A stretch of 64,000 nucleotides of DNA, taken from NCBI GenBank assembly GCA_903813345.2, contig CAIIXF020000008.1, forward strand, positions 16,970,822 to 17,034,821, given 5' to 3'. A model generated the notes under the pieces. The model did not search any database and had not been told where the DNA came from. It worked only from the letters and a program-made list of their open reading frames with translations. The stretch is from Owenia fusiformis. Lineage: Eukaryota > Annelida > Polychaeta > Sabellida > Oweniidae. This document shows, in pieces, positions 45,358 through 55,902 of this stretch; within the stretch, counting starts at the first letter, position 1, and every line of letters begins with the position of its first letter. The translations under genes and the position numbers were made by a program.

Positions 45358-46206
45358 TTAGTCTCCCAGGACTGAACTCAGGTTGTCCATAATAGAAAAT
45401 TGTTGGATTCGCCCAGTTTCTTTGAGTTTACCAAAAATTTTACCGTTATTGCTCCAGGCCGATTCCAAAGATCTGTGATGTCTGAGAGTGTACAAAAGTT
45501 GGGAGTTTTTTTGACTAAGGTCATCGTAGATTGATATGCTGGTCCCTTTAAGGGCACGTTTGGACCTCATGATGATGTCCTTACTGTATCTAAATTTCAA
45601 CTTGGCAATAATGGCTCTTGGTTTTGGGGGATTAATCTGTCGCTTCCCAATTCGGTGGGACACCTCGAAGTCATCTTTAGTGATAATATTCAGGCCTTCA
45701 ATGTTCGAAAATGTGGATACGATTTTTGCTGTGGTGTCTTCTCTGGTTGTCGAGGCTTCCGGATCTTCAGTAATACCAAGGACTCGAATACTGTTCTTCC
45801 TCGAATATTGCTCATTGTGGTTTATCATAGATGCCATTTGTTTCATCTGGGTGTCAGCTATGGTTAACTTGGATTTAAGGTTATCATTTTCAGCTTTGAG
45901 CTGGTCGAGCTGACCCGTGATCGGCCCTAGTTTTGCATCGATGGCGTCATTAATAGTGTCTATTATGTGTTTCTCGTATCGTTTTTGGTGTTCCTCGTAT
46001 TGCGTTTTTTGACGTATCTCAAATTTATCGAAGAGGGTTGAAATAGTGTTCGTCATTACATCTTGCCAGTTATCATTAGCATTGTACTTGGGGCCTACAA
46101 CGAGAGGGGTAGATGTTGAAGGGAGCCCCGCAGATATATCTGAGTCGTTTGGATCGGTTTCAAAGCCTGCTTCAGTTTTTGACCGTTTATTTTCTTTGGT
46201 CGCCAT
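45358..46206 (-). CDS. LINE ORF1: coiled coil and RRM-like RNA-binding protein
   Basis: Open frame of 282 residues with an ATG in good context (CCAATATGGCG). The N-terminus is polar and disordered. Residues ~85-135 form a heptad-rich coiled coil (LDQLKAENDNLKSKL). The NEQYSRKNSIRVLGI stretch then opens an L1 ORF1-type RRM, followed by a basic C-terminal domain. ORF1 proteins of this type trimerise, bind element RNA and act as chaperones in the ribonucleoprotein. It lies in the same orientation and upstream of the ORF2 at 40917-43961, and is most simply the first ORF of that element. The alternative is a remnant of a separate LINE, given the 1.4-kb gap. Confidence 0.85.
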   Translation of the reverse strand: MATKENKRSKTEAGFETDPNDSDISAGLPSTSTPLVVGPKYNANDNWQDVMTNTISTLFDKFEIRQKTQYEEHQKRYEKHIIDTINDAIDAKLGPITGQLDQLKAENDNLKSKLTIADTQMKQMASMINHNEQYSRKNSIRVLGITEDPEASTTREDTTAKIVSTFSNIEGLNIITKDDFEVSHRIGKRQINPPKPRAIIAKLKFRYSKDIIMRSKRALKGTSISIYDDLSQKNSQLLYTLRHHRSLESAWSNNGKIFGKLKETGRIQQFSIMDNLSSVLGD

Positions 46207-47165
46207 ATTGGATTTGAGATTTTCAAAATTTTCAGCTGGATAACAGTCTTTTTTAGGGTTCAGTGTTTATTTCAAGTATTACTATCTCGCAGTATGGTGC
46301 TCTAATTGTTCATAAAGGTCTATTTGTGCAATTCAGTTCATGGATTTGCCTCTAATTTGCAATATAATACTTATAGTTACCTCAGTAGGTCTCACCGTTC
46401 ATGTTAGTTAGTACGCCATCTATCTAAAAAAGCCACTATTAGATATATACCTTCACTAGGCTATTCTCTGTACTTGTATCCGTGCCTCATTTTGAGTAGC
46501 GAGTGTAAATTCTTTTTTGGAAACATGATTATGTTTTCCCTGTAATATGAATTGGAGATATCTGACAAAATATGGATAGCCTAAAATATAAATTTTGTGT
46601 TTTTGAACATGCGGAAATATCTTGAACACTTTGAAACTGAAGTACAGTTCCTTAATAGGTCGTTCAGTTTTCTTGCTTTTATTCTAAACAACACTTGTGT
46701 TTAATAGCCACGCGTAATTATTAATAAGCGTAAGCAGATTATTTCAAGCGTCGAAATAGCTTATTTTCCTCGACATATCTACACAAACCTATTCACTTAC
46801 CGTTATAGTGAGCGATCTAGATGCGTCAATTATAATTGTTTTCACTCATCAGCTTTAGTGGCCCGCGATACCTTTTATTTCATTCATTTGAGACGCAATT
46901 GGTATTTTGGCAACAAATCAAATGTTCTAAATGATTCTTCTTCATTTTGGAATGTTTCTCCAACCCGATATTCAAAGATGTGTCTTAAATATTACATTGA
47001 TCACGATTCTTGTACTTTCTGTCTTTACGACTCCCGTTCACATTTGCAAGAGTTGTTGATTGCATTACCTTGATCGTTGGTCGAACTTCGATTCCAACTA
47101 AATCAGATTAATCAATTAAGAAATGTAATATCATGTTTATCCAAGCAAATAATTGTATCAACTAC
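46207..47165. other. LINE 5' region and intergenic DNA
   Basis: The LINE 5' end cannot be fixed. A 71-residue frame at 46858-47073 has no recognisable domain. No other feature. Confidence 0.4.
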
Positions 47166-47575
47166 ATTATTTTTTAGCAGTTTTGACACCTAAGCAGGGT
47201 AGCCTAGTGGTGTAGACTGAGGCTACTTTGCGGTTGAACGTCGTGGGATACAGAGGTCCCGCGTTCGAGCCCCAGGTACGGAGTTGTTGATCATTGTCAC
47301 TACGGACACCCGGTCCGAAGGTCCAACCGTTTACCGGCCCTTGGCATGGGTTGGTTCTCTGGCCGCTCTTGCCGGAGACAGATTGTGAGACTGTGGTTGG
47401 TTCCTCCACTAACGTGCTTTAGTAAACTCCGGGAGTCATATAGTATGGTAGCGGGCTCCCACCAAGGGCAGTAGTGGAACGACGCGAATCGGTCCCAGTA
47501 TGGTTGCCTTGCAACTGAAGAGACTCGAGGAAATCATGCCATTCGCAGTGACCCAGAAAAGACTTTTGCTTCTTA
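47166..47575 (+). repeat. tRNA-derived SINE, divergent copy
   Basis: Same family as 13245-13632 but older. The A-box region reads GTAGCCTAGTGG and the segment between A and B boxes differs. The B box (GTTCGAGCCCC) and body are well conserved to GACTTTTGCTT. It is the only copy not inside segment A or A-prime, so it shows that the SINE moves independently. Confidence 0.75.
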
Positions 47576-49910
47576 ATTTGACGTTTTAATTCATTTATTT
47601 ACATACTTTATTCATGTTACTTTCCAGGCAGTTATGATTTTTATTGGTCAAATGAATAAACGAGACATACTATTAAATACATCTAGATAGTATCAAAACC
47701 ATAATTCGATTTGTCGGACATATATAAAATAACACCTATAGCTGCAATATCCGTAGCATTTGGCACAGTCGGTTCCCACGCTCTTACACGTCGCACGAAA
47801 CTGGGGACAATTAGAGTAACAGTATGGCGTCAAAATACCAAAACAATACAATGGGCAGTATCATAGGGCCCAATCAGCATTATAACGTCAAAAAGGACAA
47901 GCGTTACATTTTGTCAAGTTTAGTCAACCTAAAAATAAGATGCTTTATTCTTATTCAATCCTGGTAAAATTCACAGAGCAACAAGATCTCGAGGACAATA
48001 TTTCTAAAATGTTTTTGATTTTTGAAAAACGGTCAGGAAATCCACTCGGGGCGTTAGTAAAAATTGATGTGTATTGGATTTGTGGTAAAAAATCGATGCG
48101 TTACATTTTTTCAAGTCTCTAAAAGCAACTCTTATTCTCTTATTATTTGAAAAATAAAGAAACCGGTTATTGTTTTGTAAATTTCGCCATGACAATATTG
48201 TGCAGTTAAATTTTTTTTGAAATCAGACCTAAATTAGAAGGTTAAAAAAAGGTAAACCTTCGCCTTCAAAACCTTACACAATTTTGAAAATCTTAAAAGC
48301 GTTCATATAAGACGATTTGAACTGTAGCCGCTAGGCAATTGTGACGTCATAAAAGCACATGTTTCAATGAATAAAATGTGAAATTTTAGTAAAATCCTGA
48401 TCAGTATTTCAAAAGTTATCCCGATTTCAACGAACCATGTAAGCGTGAAATGTTACGCCTTACAGCGTATTTGACGATGTCGGAGTACATTTAACTTCAA
48501 AAATATGGTAGATCCCATCACACTTTTCGAGGAAAAATAATTTCAGTGAAATGCGAATAAAAAATACTTCAAAATGATATATAATGCACATAGTTAGCTT
48601 TTTAAATAAGCCAGATATTAACGCTTAAAGCTGAGATTAGCCCGTATTTCCCGAATTGTCCCCAGGTCCGTGCACGTCATATCTATCATTTTGTGTGGTC
48701 ATCATAAGATAAAGAGGTACGGTTGATTGGATCTCATTGAAAGCGCTTGATTGGACCATGGGCTTTCAACAGAGTCAAGAAATTGGCATGGATACTTTGA
48801 GAAATGGGGTAGCAACAAAAGGAAACACCGGAAATAATCCAGAAATGTCCACACCATTGTTTTCGTTAGTTATGGCAAGGCCCCGGAGGAAAAACAGCAT
48901 TCATGGGTTTTAATTTTTGTACCAATTAGAGCCATGACTTAAACTCAACCAAGAACGGTGAAGCAAAGTCACTATGGGTCCCAATTGAGAATCAATTCAA
49001 ATCAAAATCAAATTGAGAATCAGATGACCTGCTAAGTCTAGTATTGATTTGCCCCTAAATAGATATTAAAGGGGCGCTGAATATTGGACTTAGTTAATAA
49101 GCACCATTTTAAACTGCGAATTAAAACATGTATTCAATGTTTCAAAATAATGAAACTGAAATATTGGGCAAAATTATTGATATTTCGTTTGTGGAATGAA
49201 AACTGATGATAGAGATAATATCAGTAGCCAAAAACTATATTGCAATTTAAACATGGAAATGATGCCAATTTAGAAGTATTATATGAAAAGAAATGTTTGT
49301 GAAATGGTTAAATGAAATAACTTCAGAATTAATGGGATCATTGAGGCACACATCGATAAAAATCACACTTGGATTTGGAAAGATTTAAAGTAAAACAAAT
49401 GAATGCGTTTCTTACTATCTCCATGACAACATATCTTGCTCTCTCTCCATGACAACAATTTTTGGCCCCATCAGCACAAGATCGGAAATACAGTACTTAT
49501 CAAGTTCAATAAGAAATGTAAAACTTTATGTTTAATAGCACAATTATTTATTTCTACCAATGAAACAGAATTTACCACGGTTAAATTTATTTTATGAAGT
49601 ACAGGGTTTACCATAATCAAACATAAATAACAGAATTATGACTTTATCCTCTATGAAATACAGAAGTTGATGGTTAACTGGAATTAAGTTTGTTGAGTCG
49701 ACCCCTCAATCCGAAACGCCTAGCAAATTTCTGGCCTCAACTGAGATGTAAAGATGTTCAAAGATTTTAAATTAAGCTTTATCTGAAAATATGTTTTTGC
49801 GCGATAAACGTTTAATTGAATATGAATATATAAACAACAGATTGACATCCAGTCTCATATTAAAAAGTTTAAAGTCAAAATATTGTGGAAGTAAATAAAA
49901 ATGAATTTTT
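47576..49910. other. AT-rich intergenic DNA
   Basis: No gene, RNA or clear repeat recognised on either strand; only short open frames. Confidence 0.4.
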
Positions 49911-49914
49911 AATT

Positions 49915-52455
49915 TTCAAGACTTGTCTGTTCAATGAAAAAATCATGTATAATTTGAACCAAGGTGTATGATAAAGTAATATATAAACTATCGACAAAAT
50001 TTCGACAAAATGTTACGAAAGCATAAAAGACGATATCAATTACGAGAGCAAGAACTTTACTGGAACTTTTTAGCAACAAATATGACCAACGATCGTTTTG
50101 GGAAGACTTTGGGAAAATTGGAATGTCAAATGATCGAACTACAAAAATACCTATGGAAGTTACAATGCCAGACGGAAATACAACAAACGACAAGAAAATA
50201 GTGTTAAATACATGGAAAAACGATTTTGAAAAAATGTATAATGATAACAATGACCCGAATTTTGATCAAAACCATCTTGATAACATTAAAACATTTATGG
50301 ATTCTACCAATTCTGATGAGCCAAATGACCTTAACCCAGAACTTAACCGTGATATAACGCATGGAGAGGTAGCAAAAGCTGTATACGCTGCAAAAGTACG
50401 GAAAGCGGCAGGTTTTGACGGGATACCAGCTGAGACACTAAAAAACCGAACGTGTATTGATTTACTCTACAAAATAATCACCACAAGCTTCAATCTTGGT
50501 CGAGTTCCAAGTTCATGGAATAAAGGAATTATCAATCCCATCCACAAATCTGGTGACCAGAAAATCCCTATGAATTACAGAGGTATCTGCCTAATTTCGG
50601 TACCATGCAAAATATATTGCACCATCCTCAACACGAGACTGTTAAAGTGGCTTGAAGCGAACGGTAAACTGTCTGATCTTCAAAACGGATTCAGAACTGA
50701 CCGCAACTGTATTGATCACATCTACTCCCTGATGTCAATCATTAGGAACCGCAAGAATGCTCGACAATCAACGTTTGTTGCGTACGTCGACGGGCGCCGT
50801 GCCTTCGATACTATCAACCGTCAATGCATGTATTACAAACTCATGATATCAGGCGTTAAAGGACGCATACTGCATGCTATACAGTCCCTATATGTTGATG
50901 TCCAATATGCAGTGAGGATTATTGGCACGCTGACTGAGTGGTTTAGCGTCGACACGGGTCTAAAACAGGGCTGTAAGTTGTCTACTTCGATTTTCGCCCT
51001 CTATATTAACGATCTTGCACGCGAGATAACAGCCTTGGAATGCGGGATACAGATTGGCGACACCAATGTTGGTATATTGTTATATGCTGATGACATAGCG
51101 CTGATTTCGGACACAGAGGACAACCTGCAACGAATGCTAGATACCCTACACACTTGGTGCACCAAATGGCGCATGACGGTAAATGCACTTAAGACAAAAA
51201 TCATTCATCATAGGCCATTATCAACCCCAAGATCAAATCATCAATTTCATTGTGGACCTGTCAATTTGGATTATGCACAATCTTATAAATATCTTGGATT
51301 AACACTGAATGAACATTTAGACATGACTAAGACAGCAGCTATTTTAGCACAGTCAGGATCCAGAGCACTAGGTGCAATCATGACAAAGTCCCGTGCCATG
51401 GGTGGCTTTAGCTACGAAGTCTACACGCATGTGTATAACTCGCTTGTAATACCAGTGATCACGTATGCTGCGGCTATCTGGGCAATTACCAAATCCGCAA
51501 CAATGCCAGCCACCGTCGTGACCAATAAAGCAAGACGGTTTTTCTTAGGAGTAGGCCAGCATGCTCCTAATGTAGCCACGGAAGGTGACATGGCCTGGAC
51601 ACCCATATCAGCGACGCTAAAAGTCGAAATAGCACGTACATGGTGTCGGCTACAAAATATGGACAATTCTAGAGTGATGAAGAAAATCCACCTATTCTCT
51701 TATCGTAAGCGAAGTTCATGGGAGGAAGCTACCCTGAATATGCTGCAATCTTATGGAGCGGAACATCTTTTTCATGTTGAAACAAGAAACATAAAAATAC
51801 AATTGAAACAATTCAAAGAAATTCTCGTTGCAAAAGAACACGAGTCATGGTATACTGCATTGTGGAACGATAACCGTAACCCTGTAAATGGTAATAAGCT
51901 ACGAGTATACCGGCTTCATAAAATCCATGCTTCACACCCAGAACACTATGTAACTATTTCCATGCATAAACACGAGCGCAGTAACTTAGCAAGATTACGC
52001 TCAGGAACTTTACCGCTGAAGGTTGAAACAGGCAGGTTTCAAGGTATTCCCCTTCAAGAAAGATTATGCATGTGTCAACAAGGGGTCGAAGATGAAATGC
52101 ATATCCTCATTGACTGTGATCTTCATACTTGTGCACGAAGGGATTTTATTGAACTTTGCAAAAATGAAATAACTGACTTTAATACATTATCTAGTCTAGC
52201 TAAATACTGCTCAATTATGAACAATTCTATTTTACAAAGACCATTGGCAAAAACTATACATAAAATAATGTGCAATAGAAGAGAATATGATATTTAAAAC
52301 TTTTACATCTGAGCATATTTTTGATATATTTTTACATTGCTTTCTTGAGTCTCTCATACGCCGAAGCCGGCGGGACTGTTAATTATTGCTATTTTAGTAT
52401 GTATATTGTTTACAGTGTGAGACTTTAATAAATATTTTACTAACTAACTAACTAT
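49915..52455 (+). mobile_element. 5'-truncated non-LTR retrotransposon
   Basis: Begins within the linker between endonuclease and RT, where there is a frameshift near 50060 (the TRARTLLELFSNKYDQ frame leads into the long ORF). It ends after a 3' UTR with AATAAATATTTT and a tail of four CTAA-type repeats (52434-52455). The endonuclease is absent. Related to the remnants at 3362 and 31938. Confidence 0.8.
50123..52297 (+). CDS. Reverse transcriptase ORF of truncated LINE
   Basis: 724 residues open. Order: N-terminal linker; RT fingers (KAAGFDGIPAETL, MNYRGICLISV); catalytic box A, YVDGRRAFDT (the Asp is present, in a variant of the usual FxDFxKAFD); GLKQGCKLST; LLYADD with Y-A-D-D at residues 321-324 (51083-51094); a long thumb/C-terminal region; and a Cys/His cluster near the end (RLCMCQQG...H...C). 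All RT catalytic residues are retained, but without the endonuclease and promoter the copy should not move by itself. It differs in lineage from the CR1/L2-like copies at 19068, 25533 and 40917: GxxQG and thumb motifs differ and no 2A motif is visible. Exact clade not assigned. Confidence 0.85.
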   Translation: MSNDRTTKIPMEVTMPDGNTTNDKKIVLNTWKNDFEKMYNDNNDPNFDQNHLDNIKTFMDSTNSDEPNDLNPELNRDITHGEVAKAVYAAKVRKAAGFDGIPAETLKNRTCIDLLYKIITTSFNLGRVPSSWNKGIINPIHKSGDQKIPMNYRGICLISVPCKIYCTILNTRLLKWLEANGKLSDLQNGFRTDRNCIDHIYSLMSIIRNRKNARQSTFVAYVDGRRAFDTINRQCMYYKLMISGVKGRILHAIQSLYVDVQYAVRIIGTLTEWFSVDTGLKQGCKLSTSIFALYINDLAREITALECGIQIGDTNVGILLYADDIALISDTEDNLQRMLDTLHTWCTKWRMTVNALKTKIIHHRPLSTPRSNHQFHCGPVNLDYAQSYKYLGLTLNEHLDMTKTAAILAQSGSRALGAIMTKSRAMGGFSYEVYTHVYNSLVIPVITYAAAIWAITKSATMPATVVTNKARRFFLGVGQHAPNVATEGDMAWTPISATLKVEIARTWCRLQNMDNSRVMKKIHLFSYRKRSSWEEATLNMLQSYGAEHLFHVETRNIKIQLKQFKEILVAKEHESWYTALWNDNRNPVNGNKLRVYRLHKIHASHPEHYVTISMHKHERSNLARLRSGTLPLKVETGRFQGIPLQERLCMCQQGVEDEMHILIDCDLHTCARRDFIELCKNEITDFNTLSSLAKYCSIMNNSILQRPLAKTIHKIMCNRREYDI

Positions 52456-52809
52456 AAACTATCTATTTTATATGATGGTACAGTAGAATTTCTCTTGGCT
52501 TTTCAACATAGCACCATATTTGACTTTTCAGGCTCCACTTTTATTATTCTATGCCTATATAATGTTACTGTGCACTGTCATACATGTACATAATCTTGTG
52601 TCTACATGACGTTTTGAAAGAGTATAGCTTAGAGCTAGATTCAAAGCACCGTTCTTGCAAGTTTCAAATGAAAATATTGAAAATGCATGTATTGAGGACT
52701 GCAACTTTTTATGTCTACACTGACAAAAACTTGAAATTTCCGCTGTAAAGAATCTTTACTATATCTTTACTAAAGATATAGACCCACACGGAAGTGCACG
52801 TCATAAAAC

Positions 52810-53065
52810 TGATGGGTTAAGGCAATGTGCCGTCCCACTGGGACGGATTTCGGTACAACGCGCATCGGTAGGCCTTTTCGGCACAATGCGCGTCGGTATA
52901 ATAGGTTTCGGTATAATGCGCGTCGGTATAATGGGCTTCGGTACCCTGCGTGCAGAGTCTAGTTAAACTACATGAAAGACGAAGACGAAGCTCTCTTTTA
53001 AGAAGGGAAGTCAAACGAATGTAAAGGGTAGGGTTTCGGTATAATACGCGTCGGTATAATGAGGT
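52810..53065. repeat. TCGGTATAATGCGCG minisatellite
   Basis: Degenerate repeats of TTCGGTATAATGCGCG(T) at 52852-52950 and again at 53034-53062, separated by about 85 bp of unrelated sequence. An 85-residue Tyr/His-rich minus-strand frame is only the repeat translated. Confidence 0.7.
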
Positions 53066-53762
53066 GATCCCCACAAATCAAATTCATTTCAGAGTTTATT
53101 CAAATTGGAATTTCTTATTTTCTAGAATTACAGTATTCGTATGTAAAGTGTGTGTATTTTTGTGCAGATAGAGATAAATCCTCTACCCATTGCATAAAAC
53201 ACTGTGACCTTGAGAAATTGTATTAAAACATACAACAGCAAAGTTAATGTTGCATCAACTCTCATAAAATTGAAGTACGTTATAAACAAATTAGATGTTG
53301 AATTGAGAAACTACCAAGGACATTTATTTAGGTAAACTTTTTTCTATATTTATCTAATATTTCCAATCCTACAAATATTGTGAAATATAATACAAACATT
53401 AACGAACCATTTCGAAACTGAATAACCTTTTTCCATATGATTCGAGTTTTACTAAAATAGGACTCATTACGTTATGTATTTTCATGTTCGAATGATAAAA
53501 ATATTGAGTTGAAATTGTTTTTAGTTTTTCATGATATTCAACTTGTCTAATGAAACATCATCTTATGTTATCGGATTTAGACGATTGGTCTGAAGACTAC
53601 TTTGATTTAGGCTTTGATTAGGCTTTTCCTTAAAATTCGAAACACATTCTTATGCTGTTATGTAGTTCTGTCAACAAGACGCTGGAGAGTGGAGAGGAAT
53701 TGTAAAAGGGAAAATTATGTTGTTGTTTTTTATTACAGGTCAAGGTCAAGTAATACTTCAGA

Positions 53763-54455
53763 ATGAAGTGTGCATTTATAGTATTACTTTGCATAGTATT
53801 TGGTACTGCCATGGCTGTTGATGACAAGTGTGATTGCCAAAGAGGGAAAAGGGGAAAACCTGGTAGGAATGGACAAGATGGTACCCCAGGTCAAAATGGT
53901 GCTCCTGGACAAAAGGGTGAACCAGGACAAAAAGGTGACCCGGGTCGAAATGGTGCTCCTGGACAAAGTGGTCCCCAGGGACAAGAGGGTGAGCCTGGAC
54001 CACATTGCGTTAAACCAAGTTCATGTCCAATTGGATTTGTTTTCAACTCAACGCTCAAATCCTGCTATTACTTTATGTACAATGCCGATGGTTCATGGTT
54101 TGAAGGGGATTGGTTTTGTGCACGACAGAACTCGCATCTTGTTTCCATAGAATCTGAAGAAGAGCAGCTGTATCTGTATATGAGACTAACACTAGATAGC
54201 CAACAGAGAAAGAGGTTTTGGACAAGTGGCAATAAATTCAATGGACAGTGGAGATGGGATTCTGGTTCTTGTTCTCAAAGCAATCTATTCAGTTATACCA
54301 ACTGGTATCCAGGCGATCCAGGAGAACCTGTAAGAAAAAGCAGGCCTGAAGAAATCTGTATGGCAGTCGCATTATATAAAGGATTGGATTGGCATCGTGT
54401 TCCCTGCCATGAAAGAAGAAACTTTATCTGTGAATTAAACTTGCAAGCCTTATAA
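53763..54455 (+). CDS. Secreted collagen-stalk C-type lectin (collectin-like)
   Basis: Intact 230-residue protein in one coding exon. Residues 1-18 are the signal peptide. Cys23 and Cys25 are likely interchain disulphides. 18 uninterrupted G-X-Y triplets (residues 28-81) should form a short collagen triple helix. The CTLD runs from Cys89 to Cys223 with the long-form cysteine pattern, plus Cys82 and Cys170. The EPN/QPD position reads DPG and the WND triplet is replaced by WHR, so canonical calcium-dependent sugar binding is probably lost or altered. A 3' splice site (TATTACAG, ending 53738) lies 24 bp upstream, implying a 5' UTR exon. It is the only intact collagen-stalk member in the window. 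A secreted, oligomeric recognition protein is the likely role, by analogy with collectins. Confidence 0.9.
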   Translation: MKCAFIVLLCIVFGTAMAVDDKCDCQRGKRGKPGRNGQDGTPGQNGAPGQKGEPGQKGDPGRNGAPGQSGPQGQEGEPGPHCVKPSSCPIGFVFNSTLKSCYYFMYNADGSWFEGDWFCARQNSHLVSIESEEEQLYLYMRLTLDSQQRKRFWTSGNKFNGQWRWDSGSCSQSNLFSYTNWYPGDPGEPVRKSRPEEICMAVALYKGLDWHRVPCHERRNFICELNLQAL

Positions 54456-55850
54456 AAATTTCATTCAATGGATTTGATTTAACTTGTTACATAAGGTCAT
54501 CGTAAAATTAGTAATTATGACCTATGAAATATATAAAATATTCAAGTCATCATTTATATAAATTAGCTACAGTATAAGAGCATGTAACATTGTAACACTC
54601 ATTTTAGTCTGTCAGAATGTTAAGAGCTCTTGAAGTATACCTTTTTGAAATTGTATATAAATCAACTACATTAATATATTGTAAACTATTGATATACCGA
54701 ACACCTTACCCCATGTGTTCCTCTGACAAGCAGGACTCTTTTATCATTTGTGACCCATGTAAAGCCAATAGGAAAATATAAAATTGTGCCTGCGTATAAA
54801 ATCAGCAAAACCAACTGTACAAGATTGAAGCCTAAGAAGTTACCACATTGCCAGCCATATCCAGAGTCATGCCAAATATGTACAGCTAAGGCAAAGAAAA
54901 GATAATTGGCTTGATTGCCTTGAATTCACCTGGCTATTGAACTGTACAATAAAATTGACTGGCTTGCTTCCAAAGCATTTAAAGGCTAATGTTTTTAAAC
55001 CATTAAAGGGTCATGTTATTAAAACATGGGTTACAGTTACATAAGTAAATATAATTGAAAAACAATTTTGAACGTTTTGCATTTCTAAATTGATAAGTTT
55101 CTTGGAATACAACATAACTGTTAACGATTTAAGTCATTAATGATATTTTCCTTAGTGATCCCATGATAGATAGACAGTAATTTGGTCAATGTTTTATGTT
55201 CAACCTTGTTTTCATGACTTTTAAACATGAGTCGACAATAATAATGTAGGAAATTTCAATTCCAAATGTCAGCGTGTCGGCTCGTGTTTTTCACATTATT
55301 TAGACTTTTATCATGATACTGTAGATCGCCAAAATCTGCATGTACCTCTCAATGAGGCGATATGTTTTTAAATTTAGAGATGTAAGCTATAAACTCAAAC
55401 AAAACTCAACCTACCCGCTATTATTTTGATTGTACACGACGAAATTTTCACTCCCGGGGAGCACTTTGGTAACACTTTGAAGGAGGATTCTTGAAAAATA
55501 GTTCGAATTTTCACAAAAGGTTTCATGCAATTTCATTGCTTATTTAAGCCTCAACTCCGATACCATAATTATAGATTAAAAGAAAACATTAAACTCACCA
55601 GGTTATATGATAAACCGTTTCGAGCATTGATGATTTGAGTTAAACTGTGGATATAAATGTAAGTCGGCATGTATTCGACAGTTAATGTATACATAAGGTC
55701 GGGCCATATATCACTGACAACCCCGGGCATACATGCAACGATAGTGACATAACCTCTAAATATTGTATGTCACCCTATATAATATATGAGACAAAAACAA
55801 AATAATTGTTTTGATGACAGCAATCTATTATTCAACGTCAATTTAAATTC
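54456..55850. other. Intergenic DNA between convergent lectin genes
   Basis: AT-rich, with an AATAAA at 54947 that may or may not serve the upstream gene. No other feature recognised. Confidence 0.4.
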
Positions 55851-55855
55851 ACAAT

Positions 55856-55861
55856 TTTATT
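55856..55861 (-). terminator. Poly(A) signal of the F-type lectin gene
   Basis: AATAAA on the minus strand, about 40 bp after the TGA stop at 55903-55905. Confidence 0.6.
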
Positions 55862-55902
55862 TGCTTTGCAGGTCTCTACTCATTTCAAAAACTTGTATGG
55901 GA

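Noticed and set aside
46858-47073. Candidate exon, 71 residues
   Set aside because: No recognisable domain, and no convincing splice or promoter context.
52817-53074. 85-residue Tyr/His-rich minus-strand frame
   Set aside because: Direct translation of the TCGGTATAATGCGCG minisatellite.
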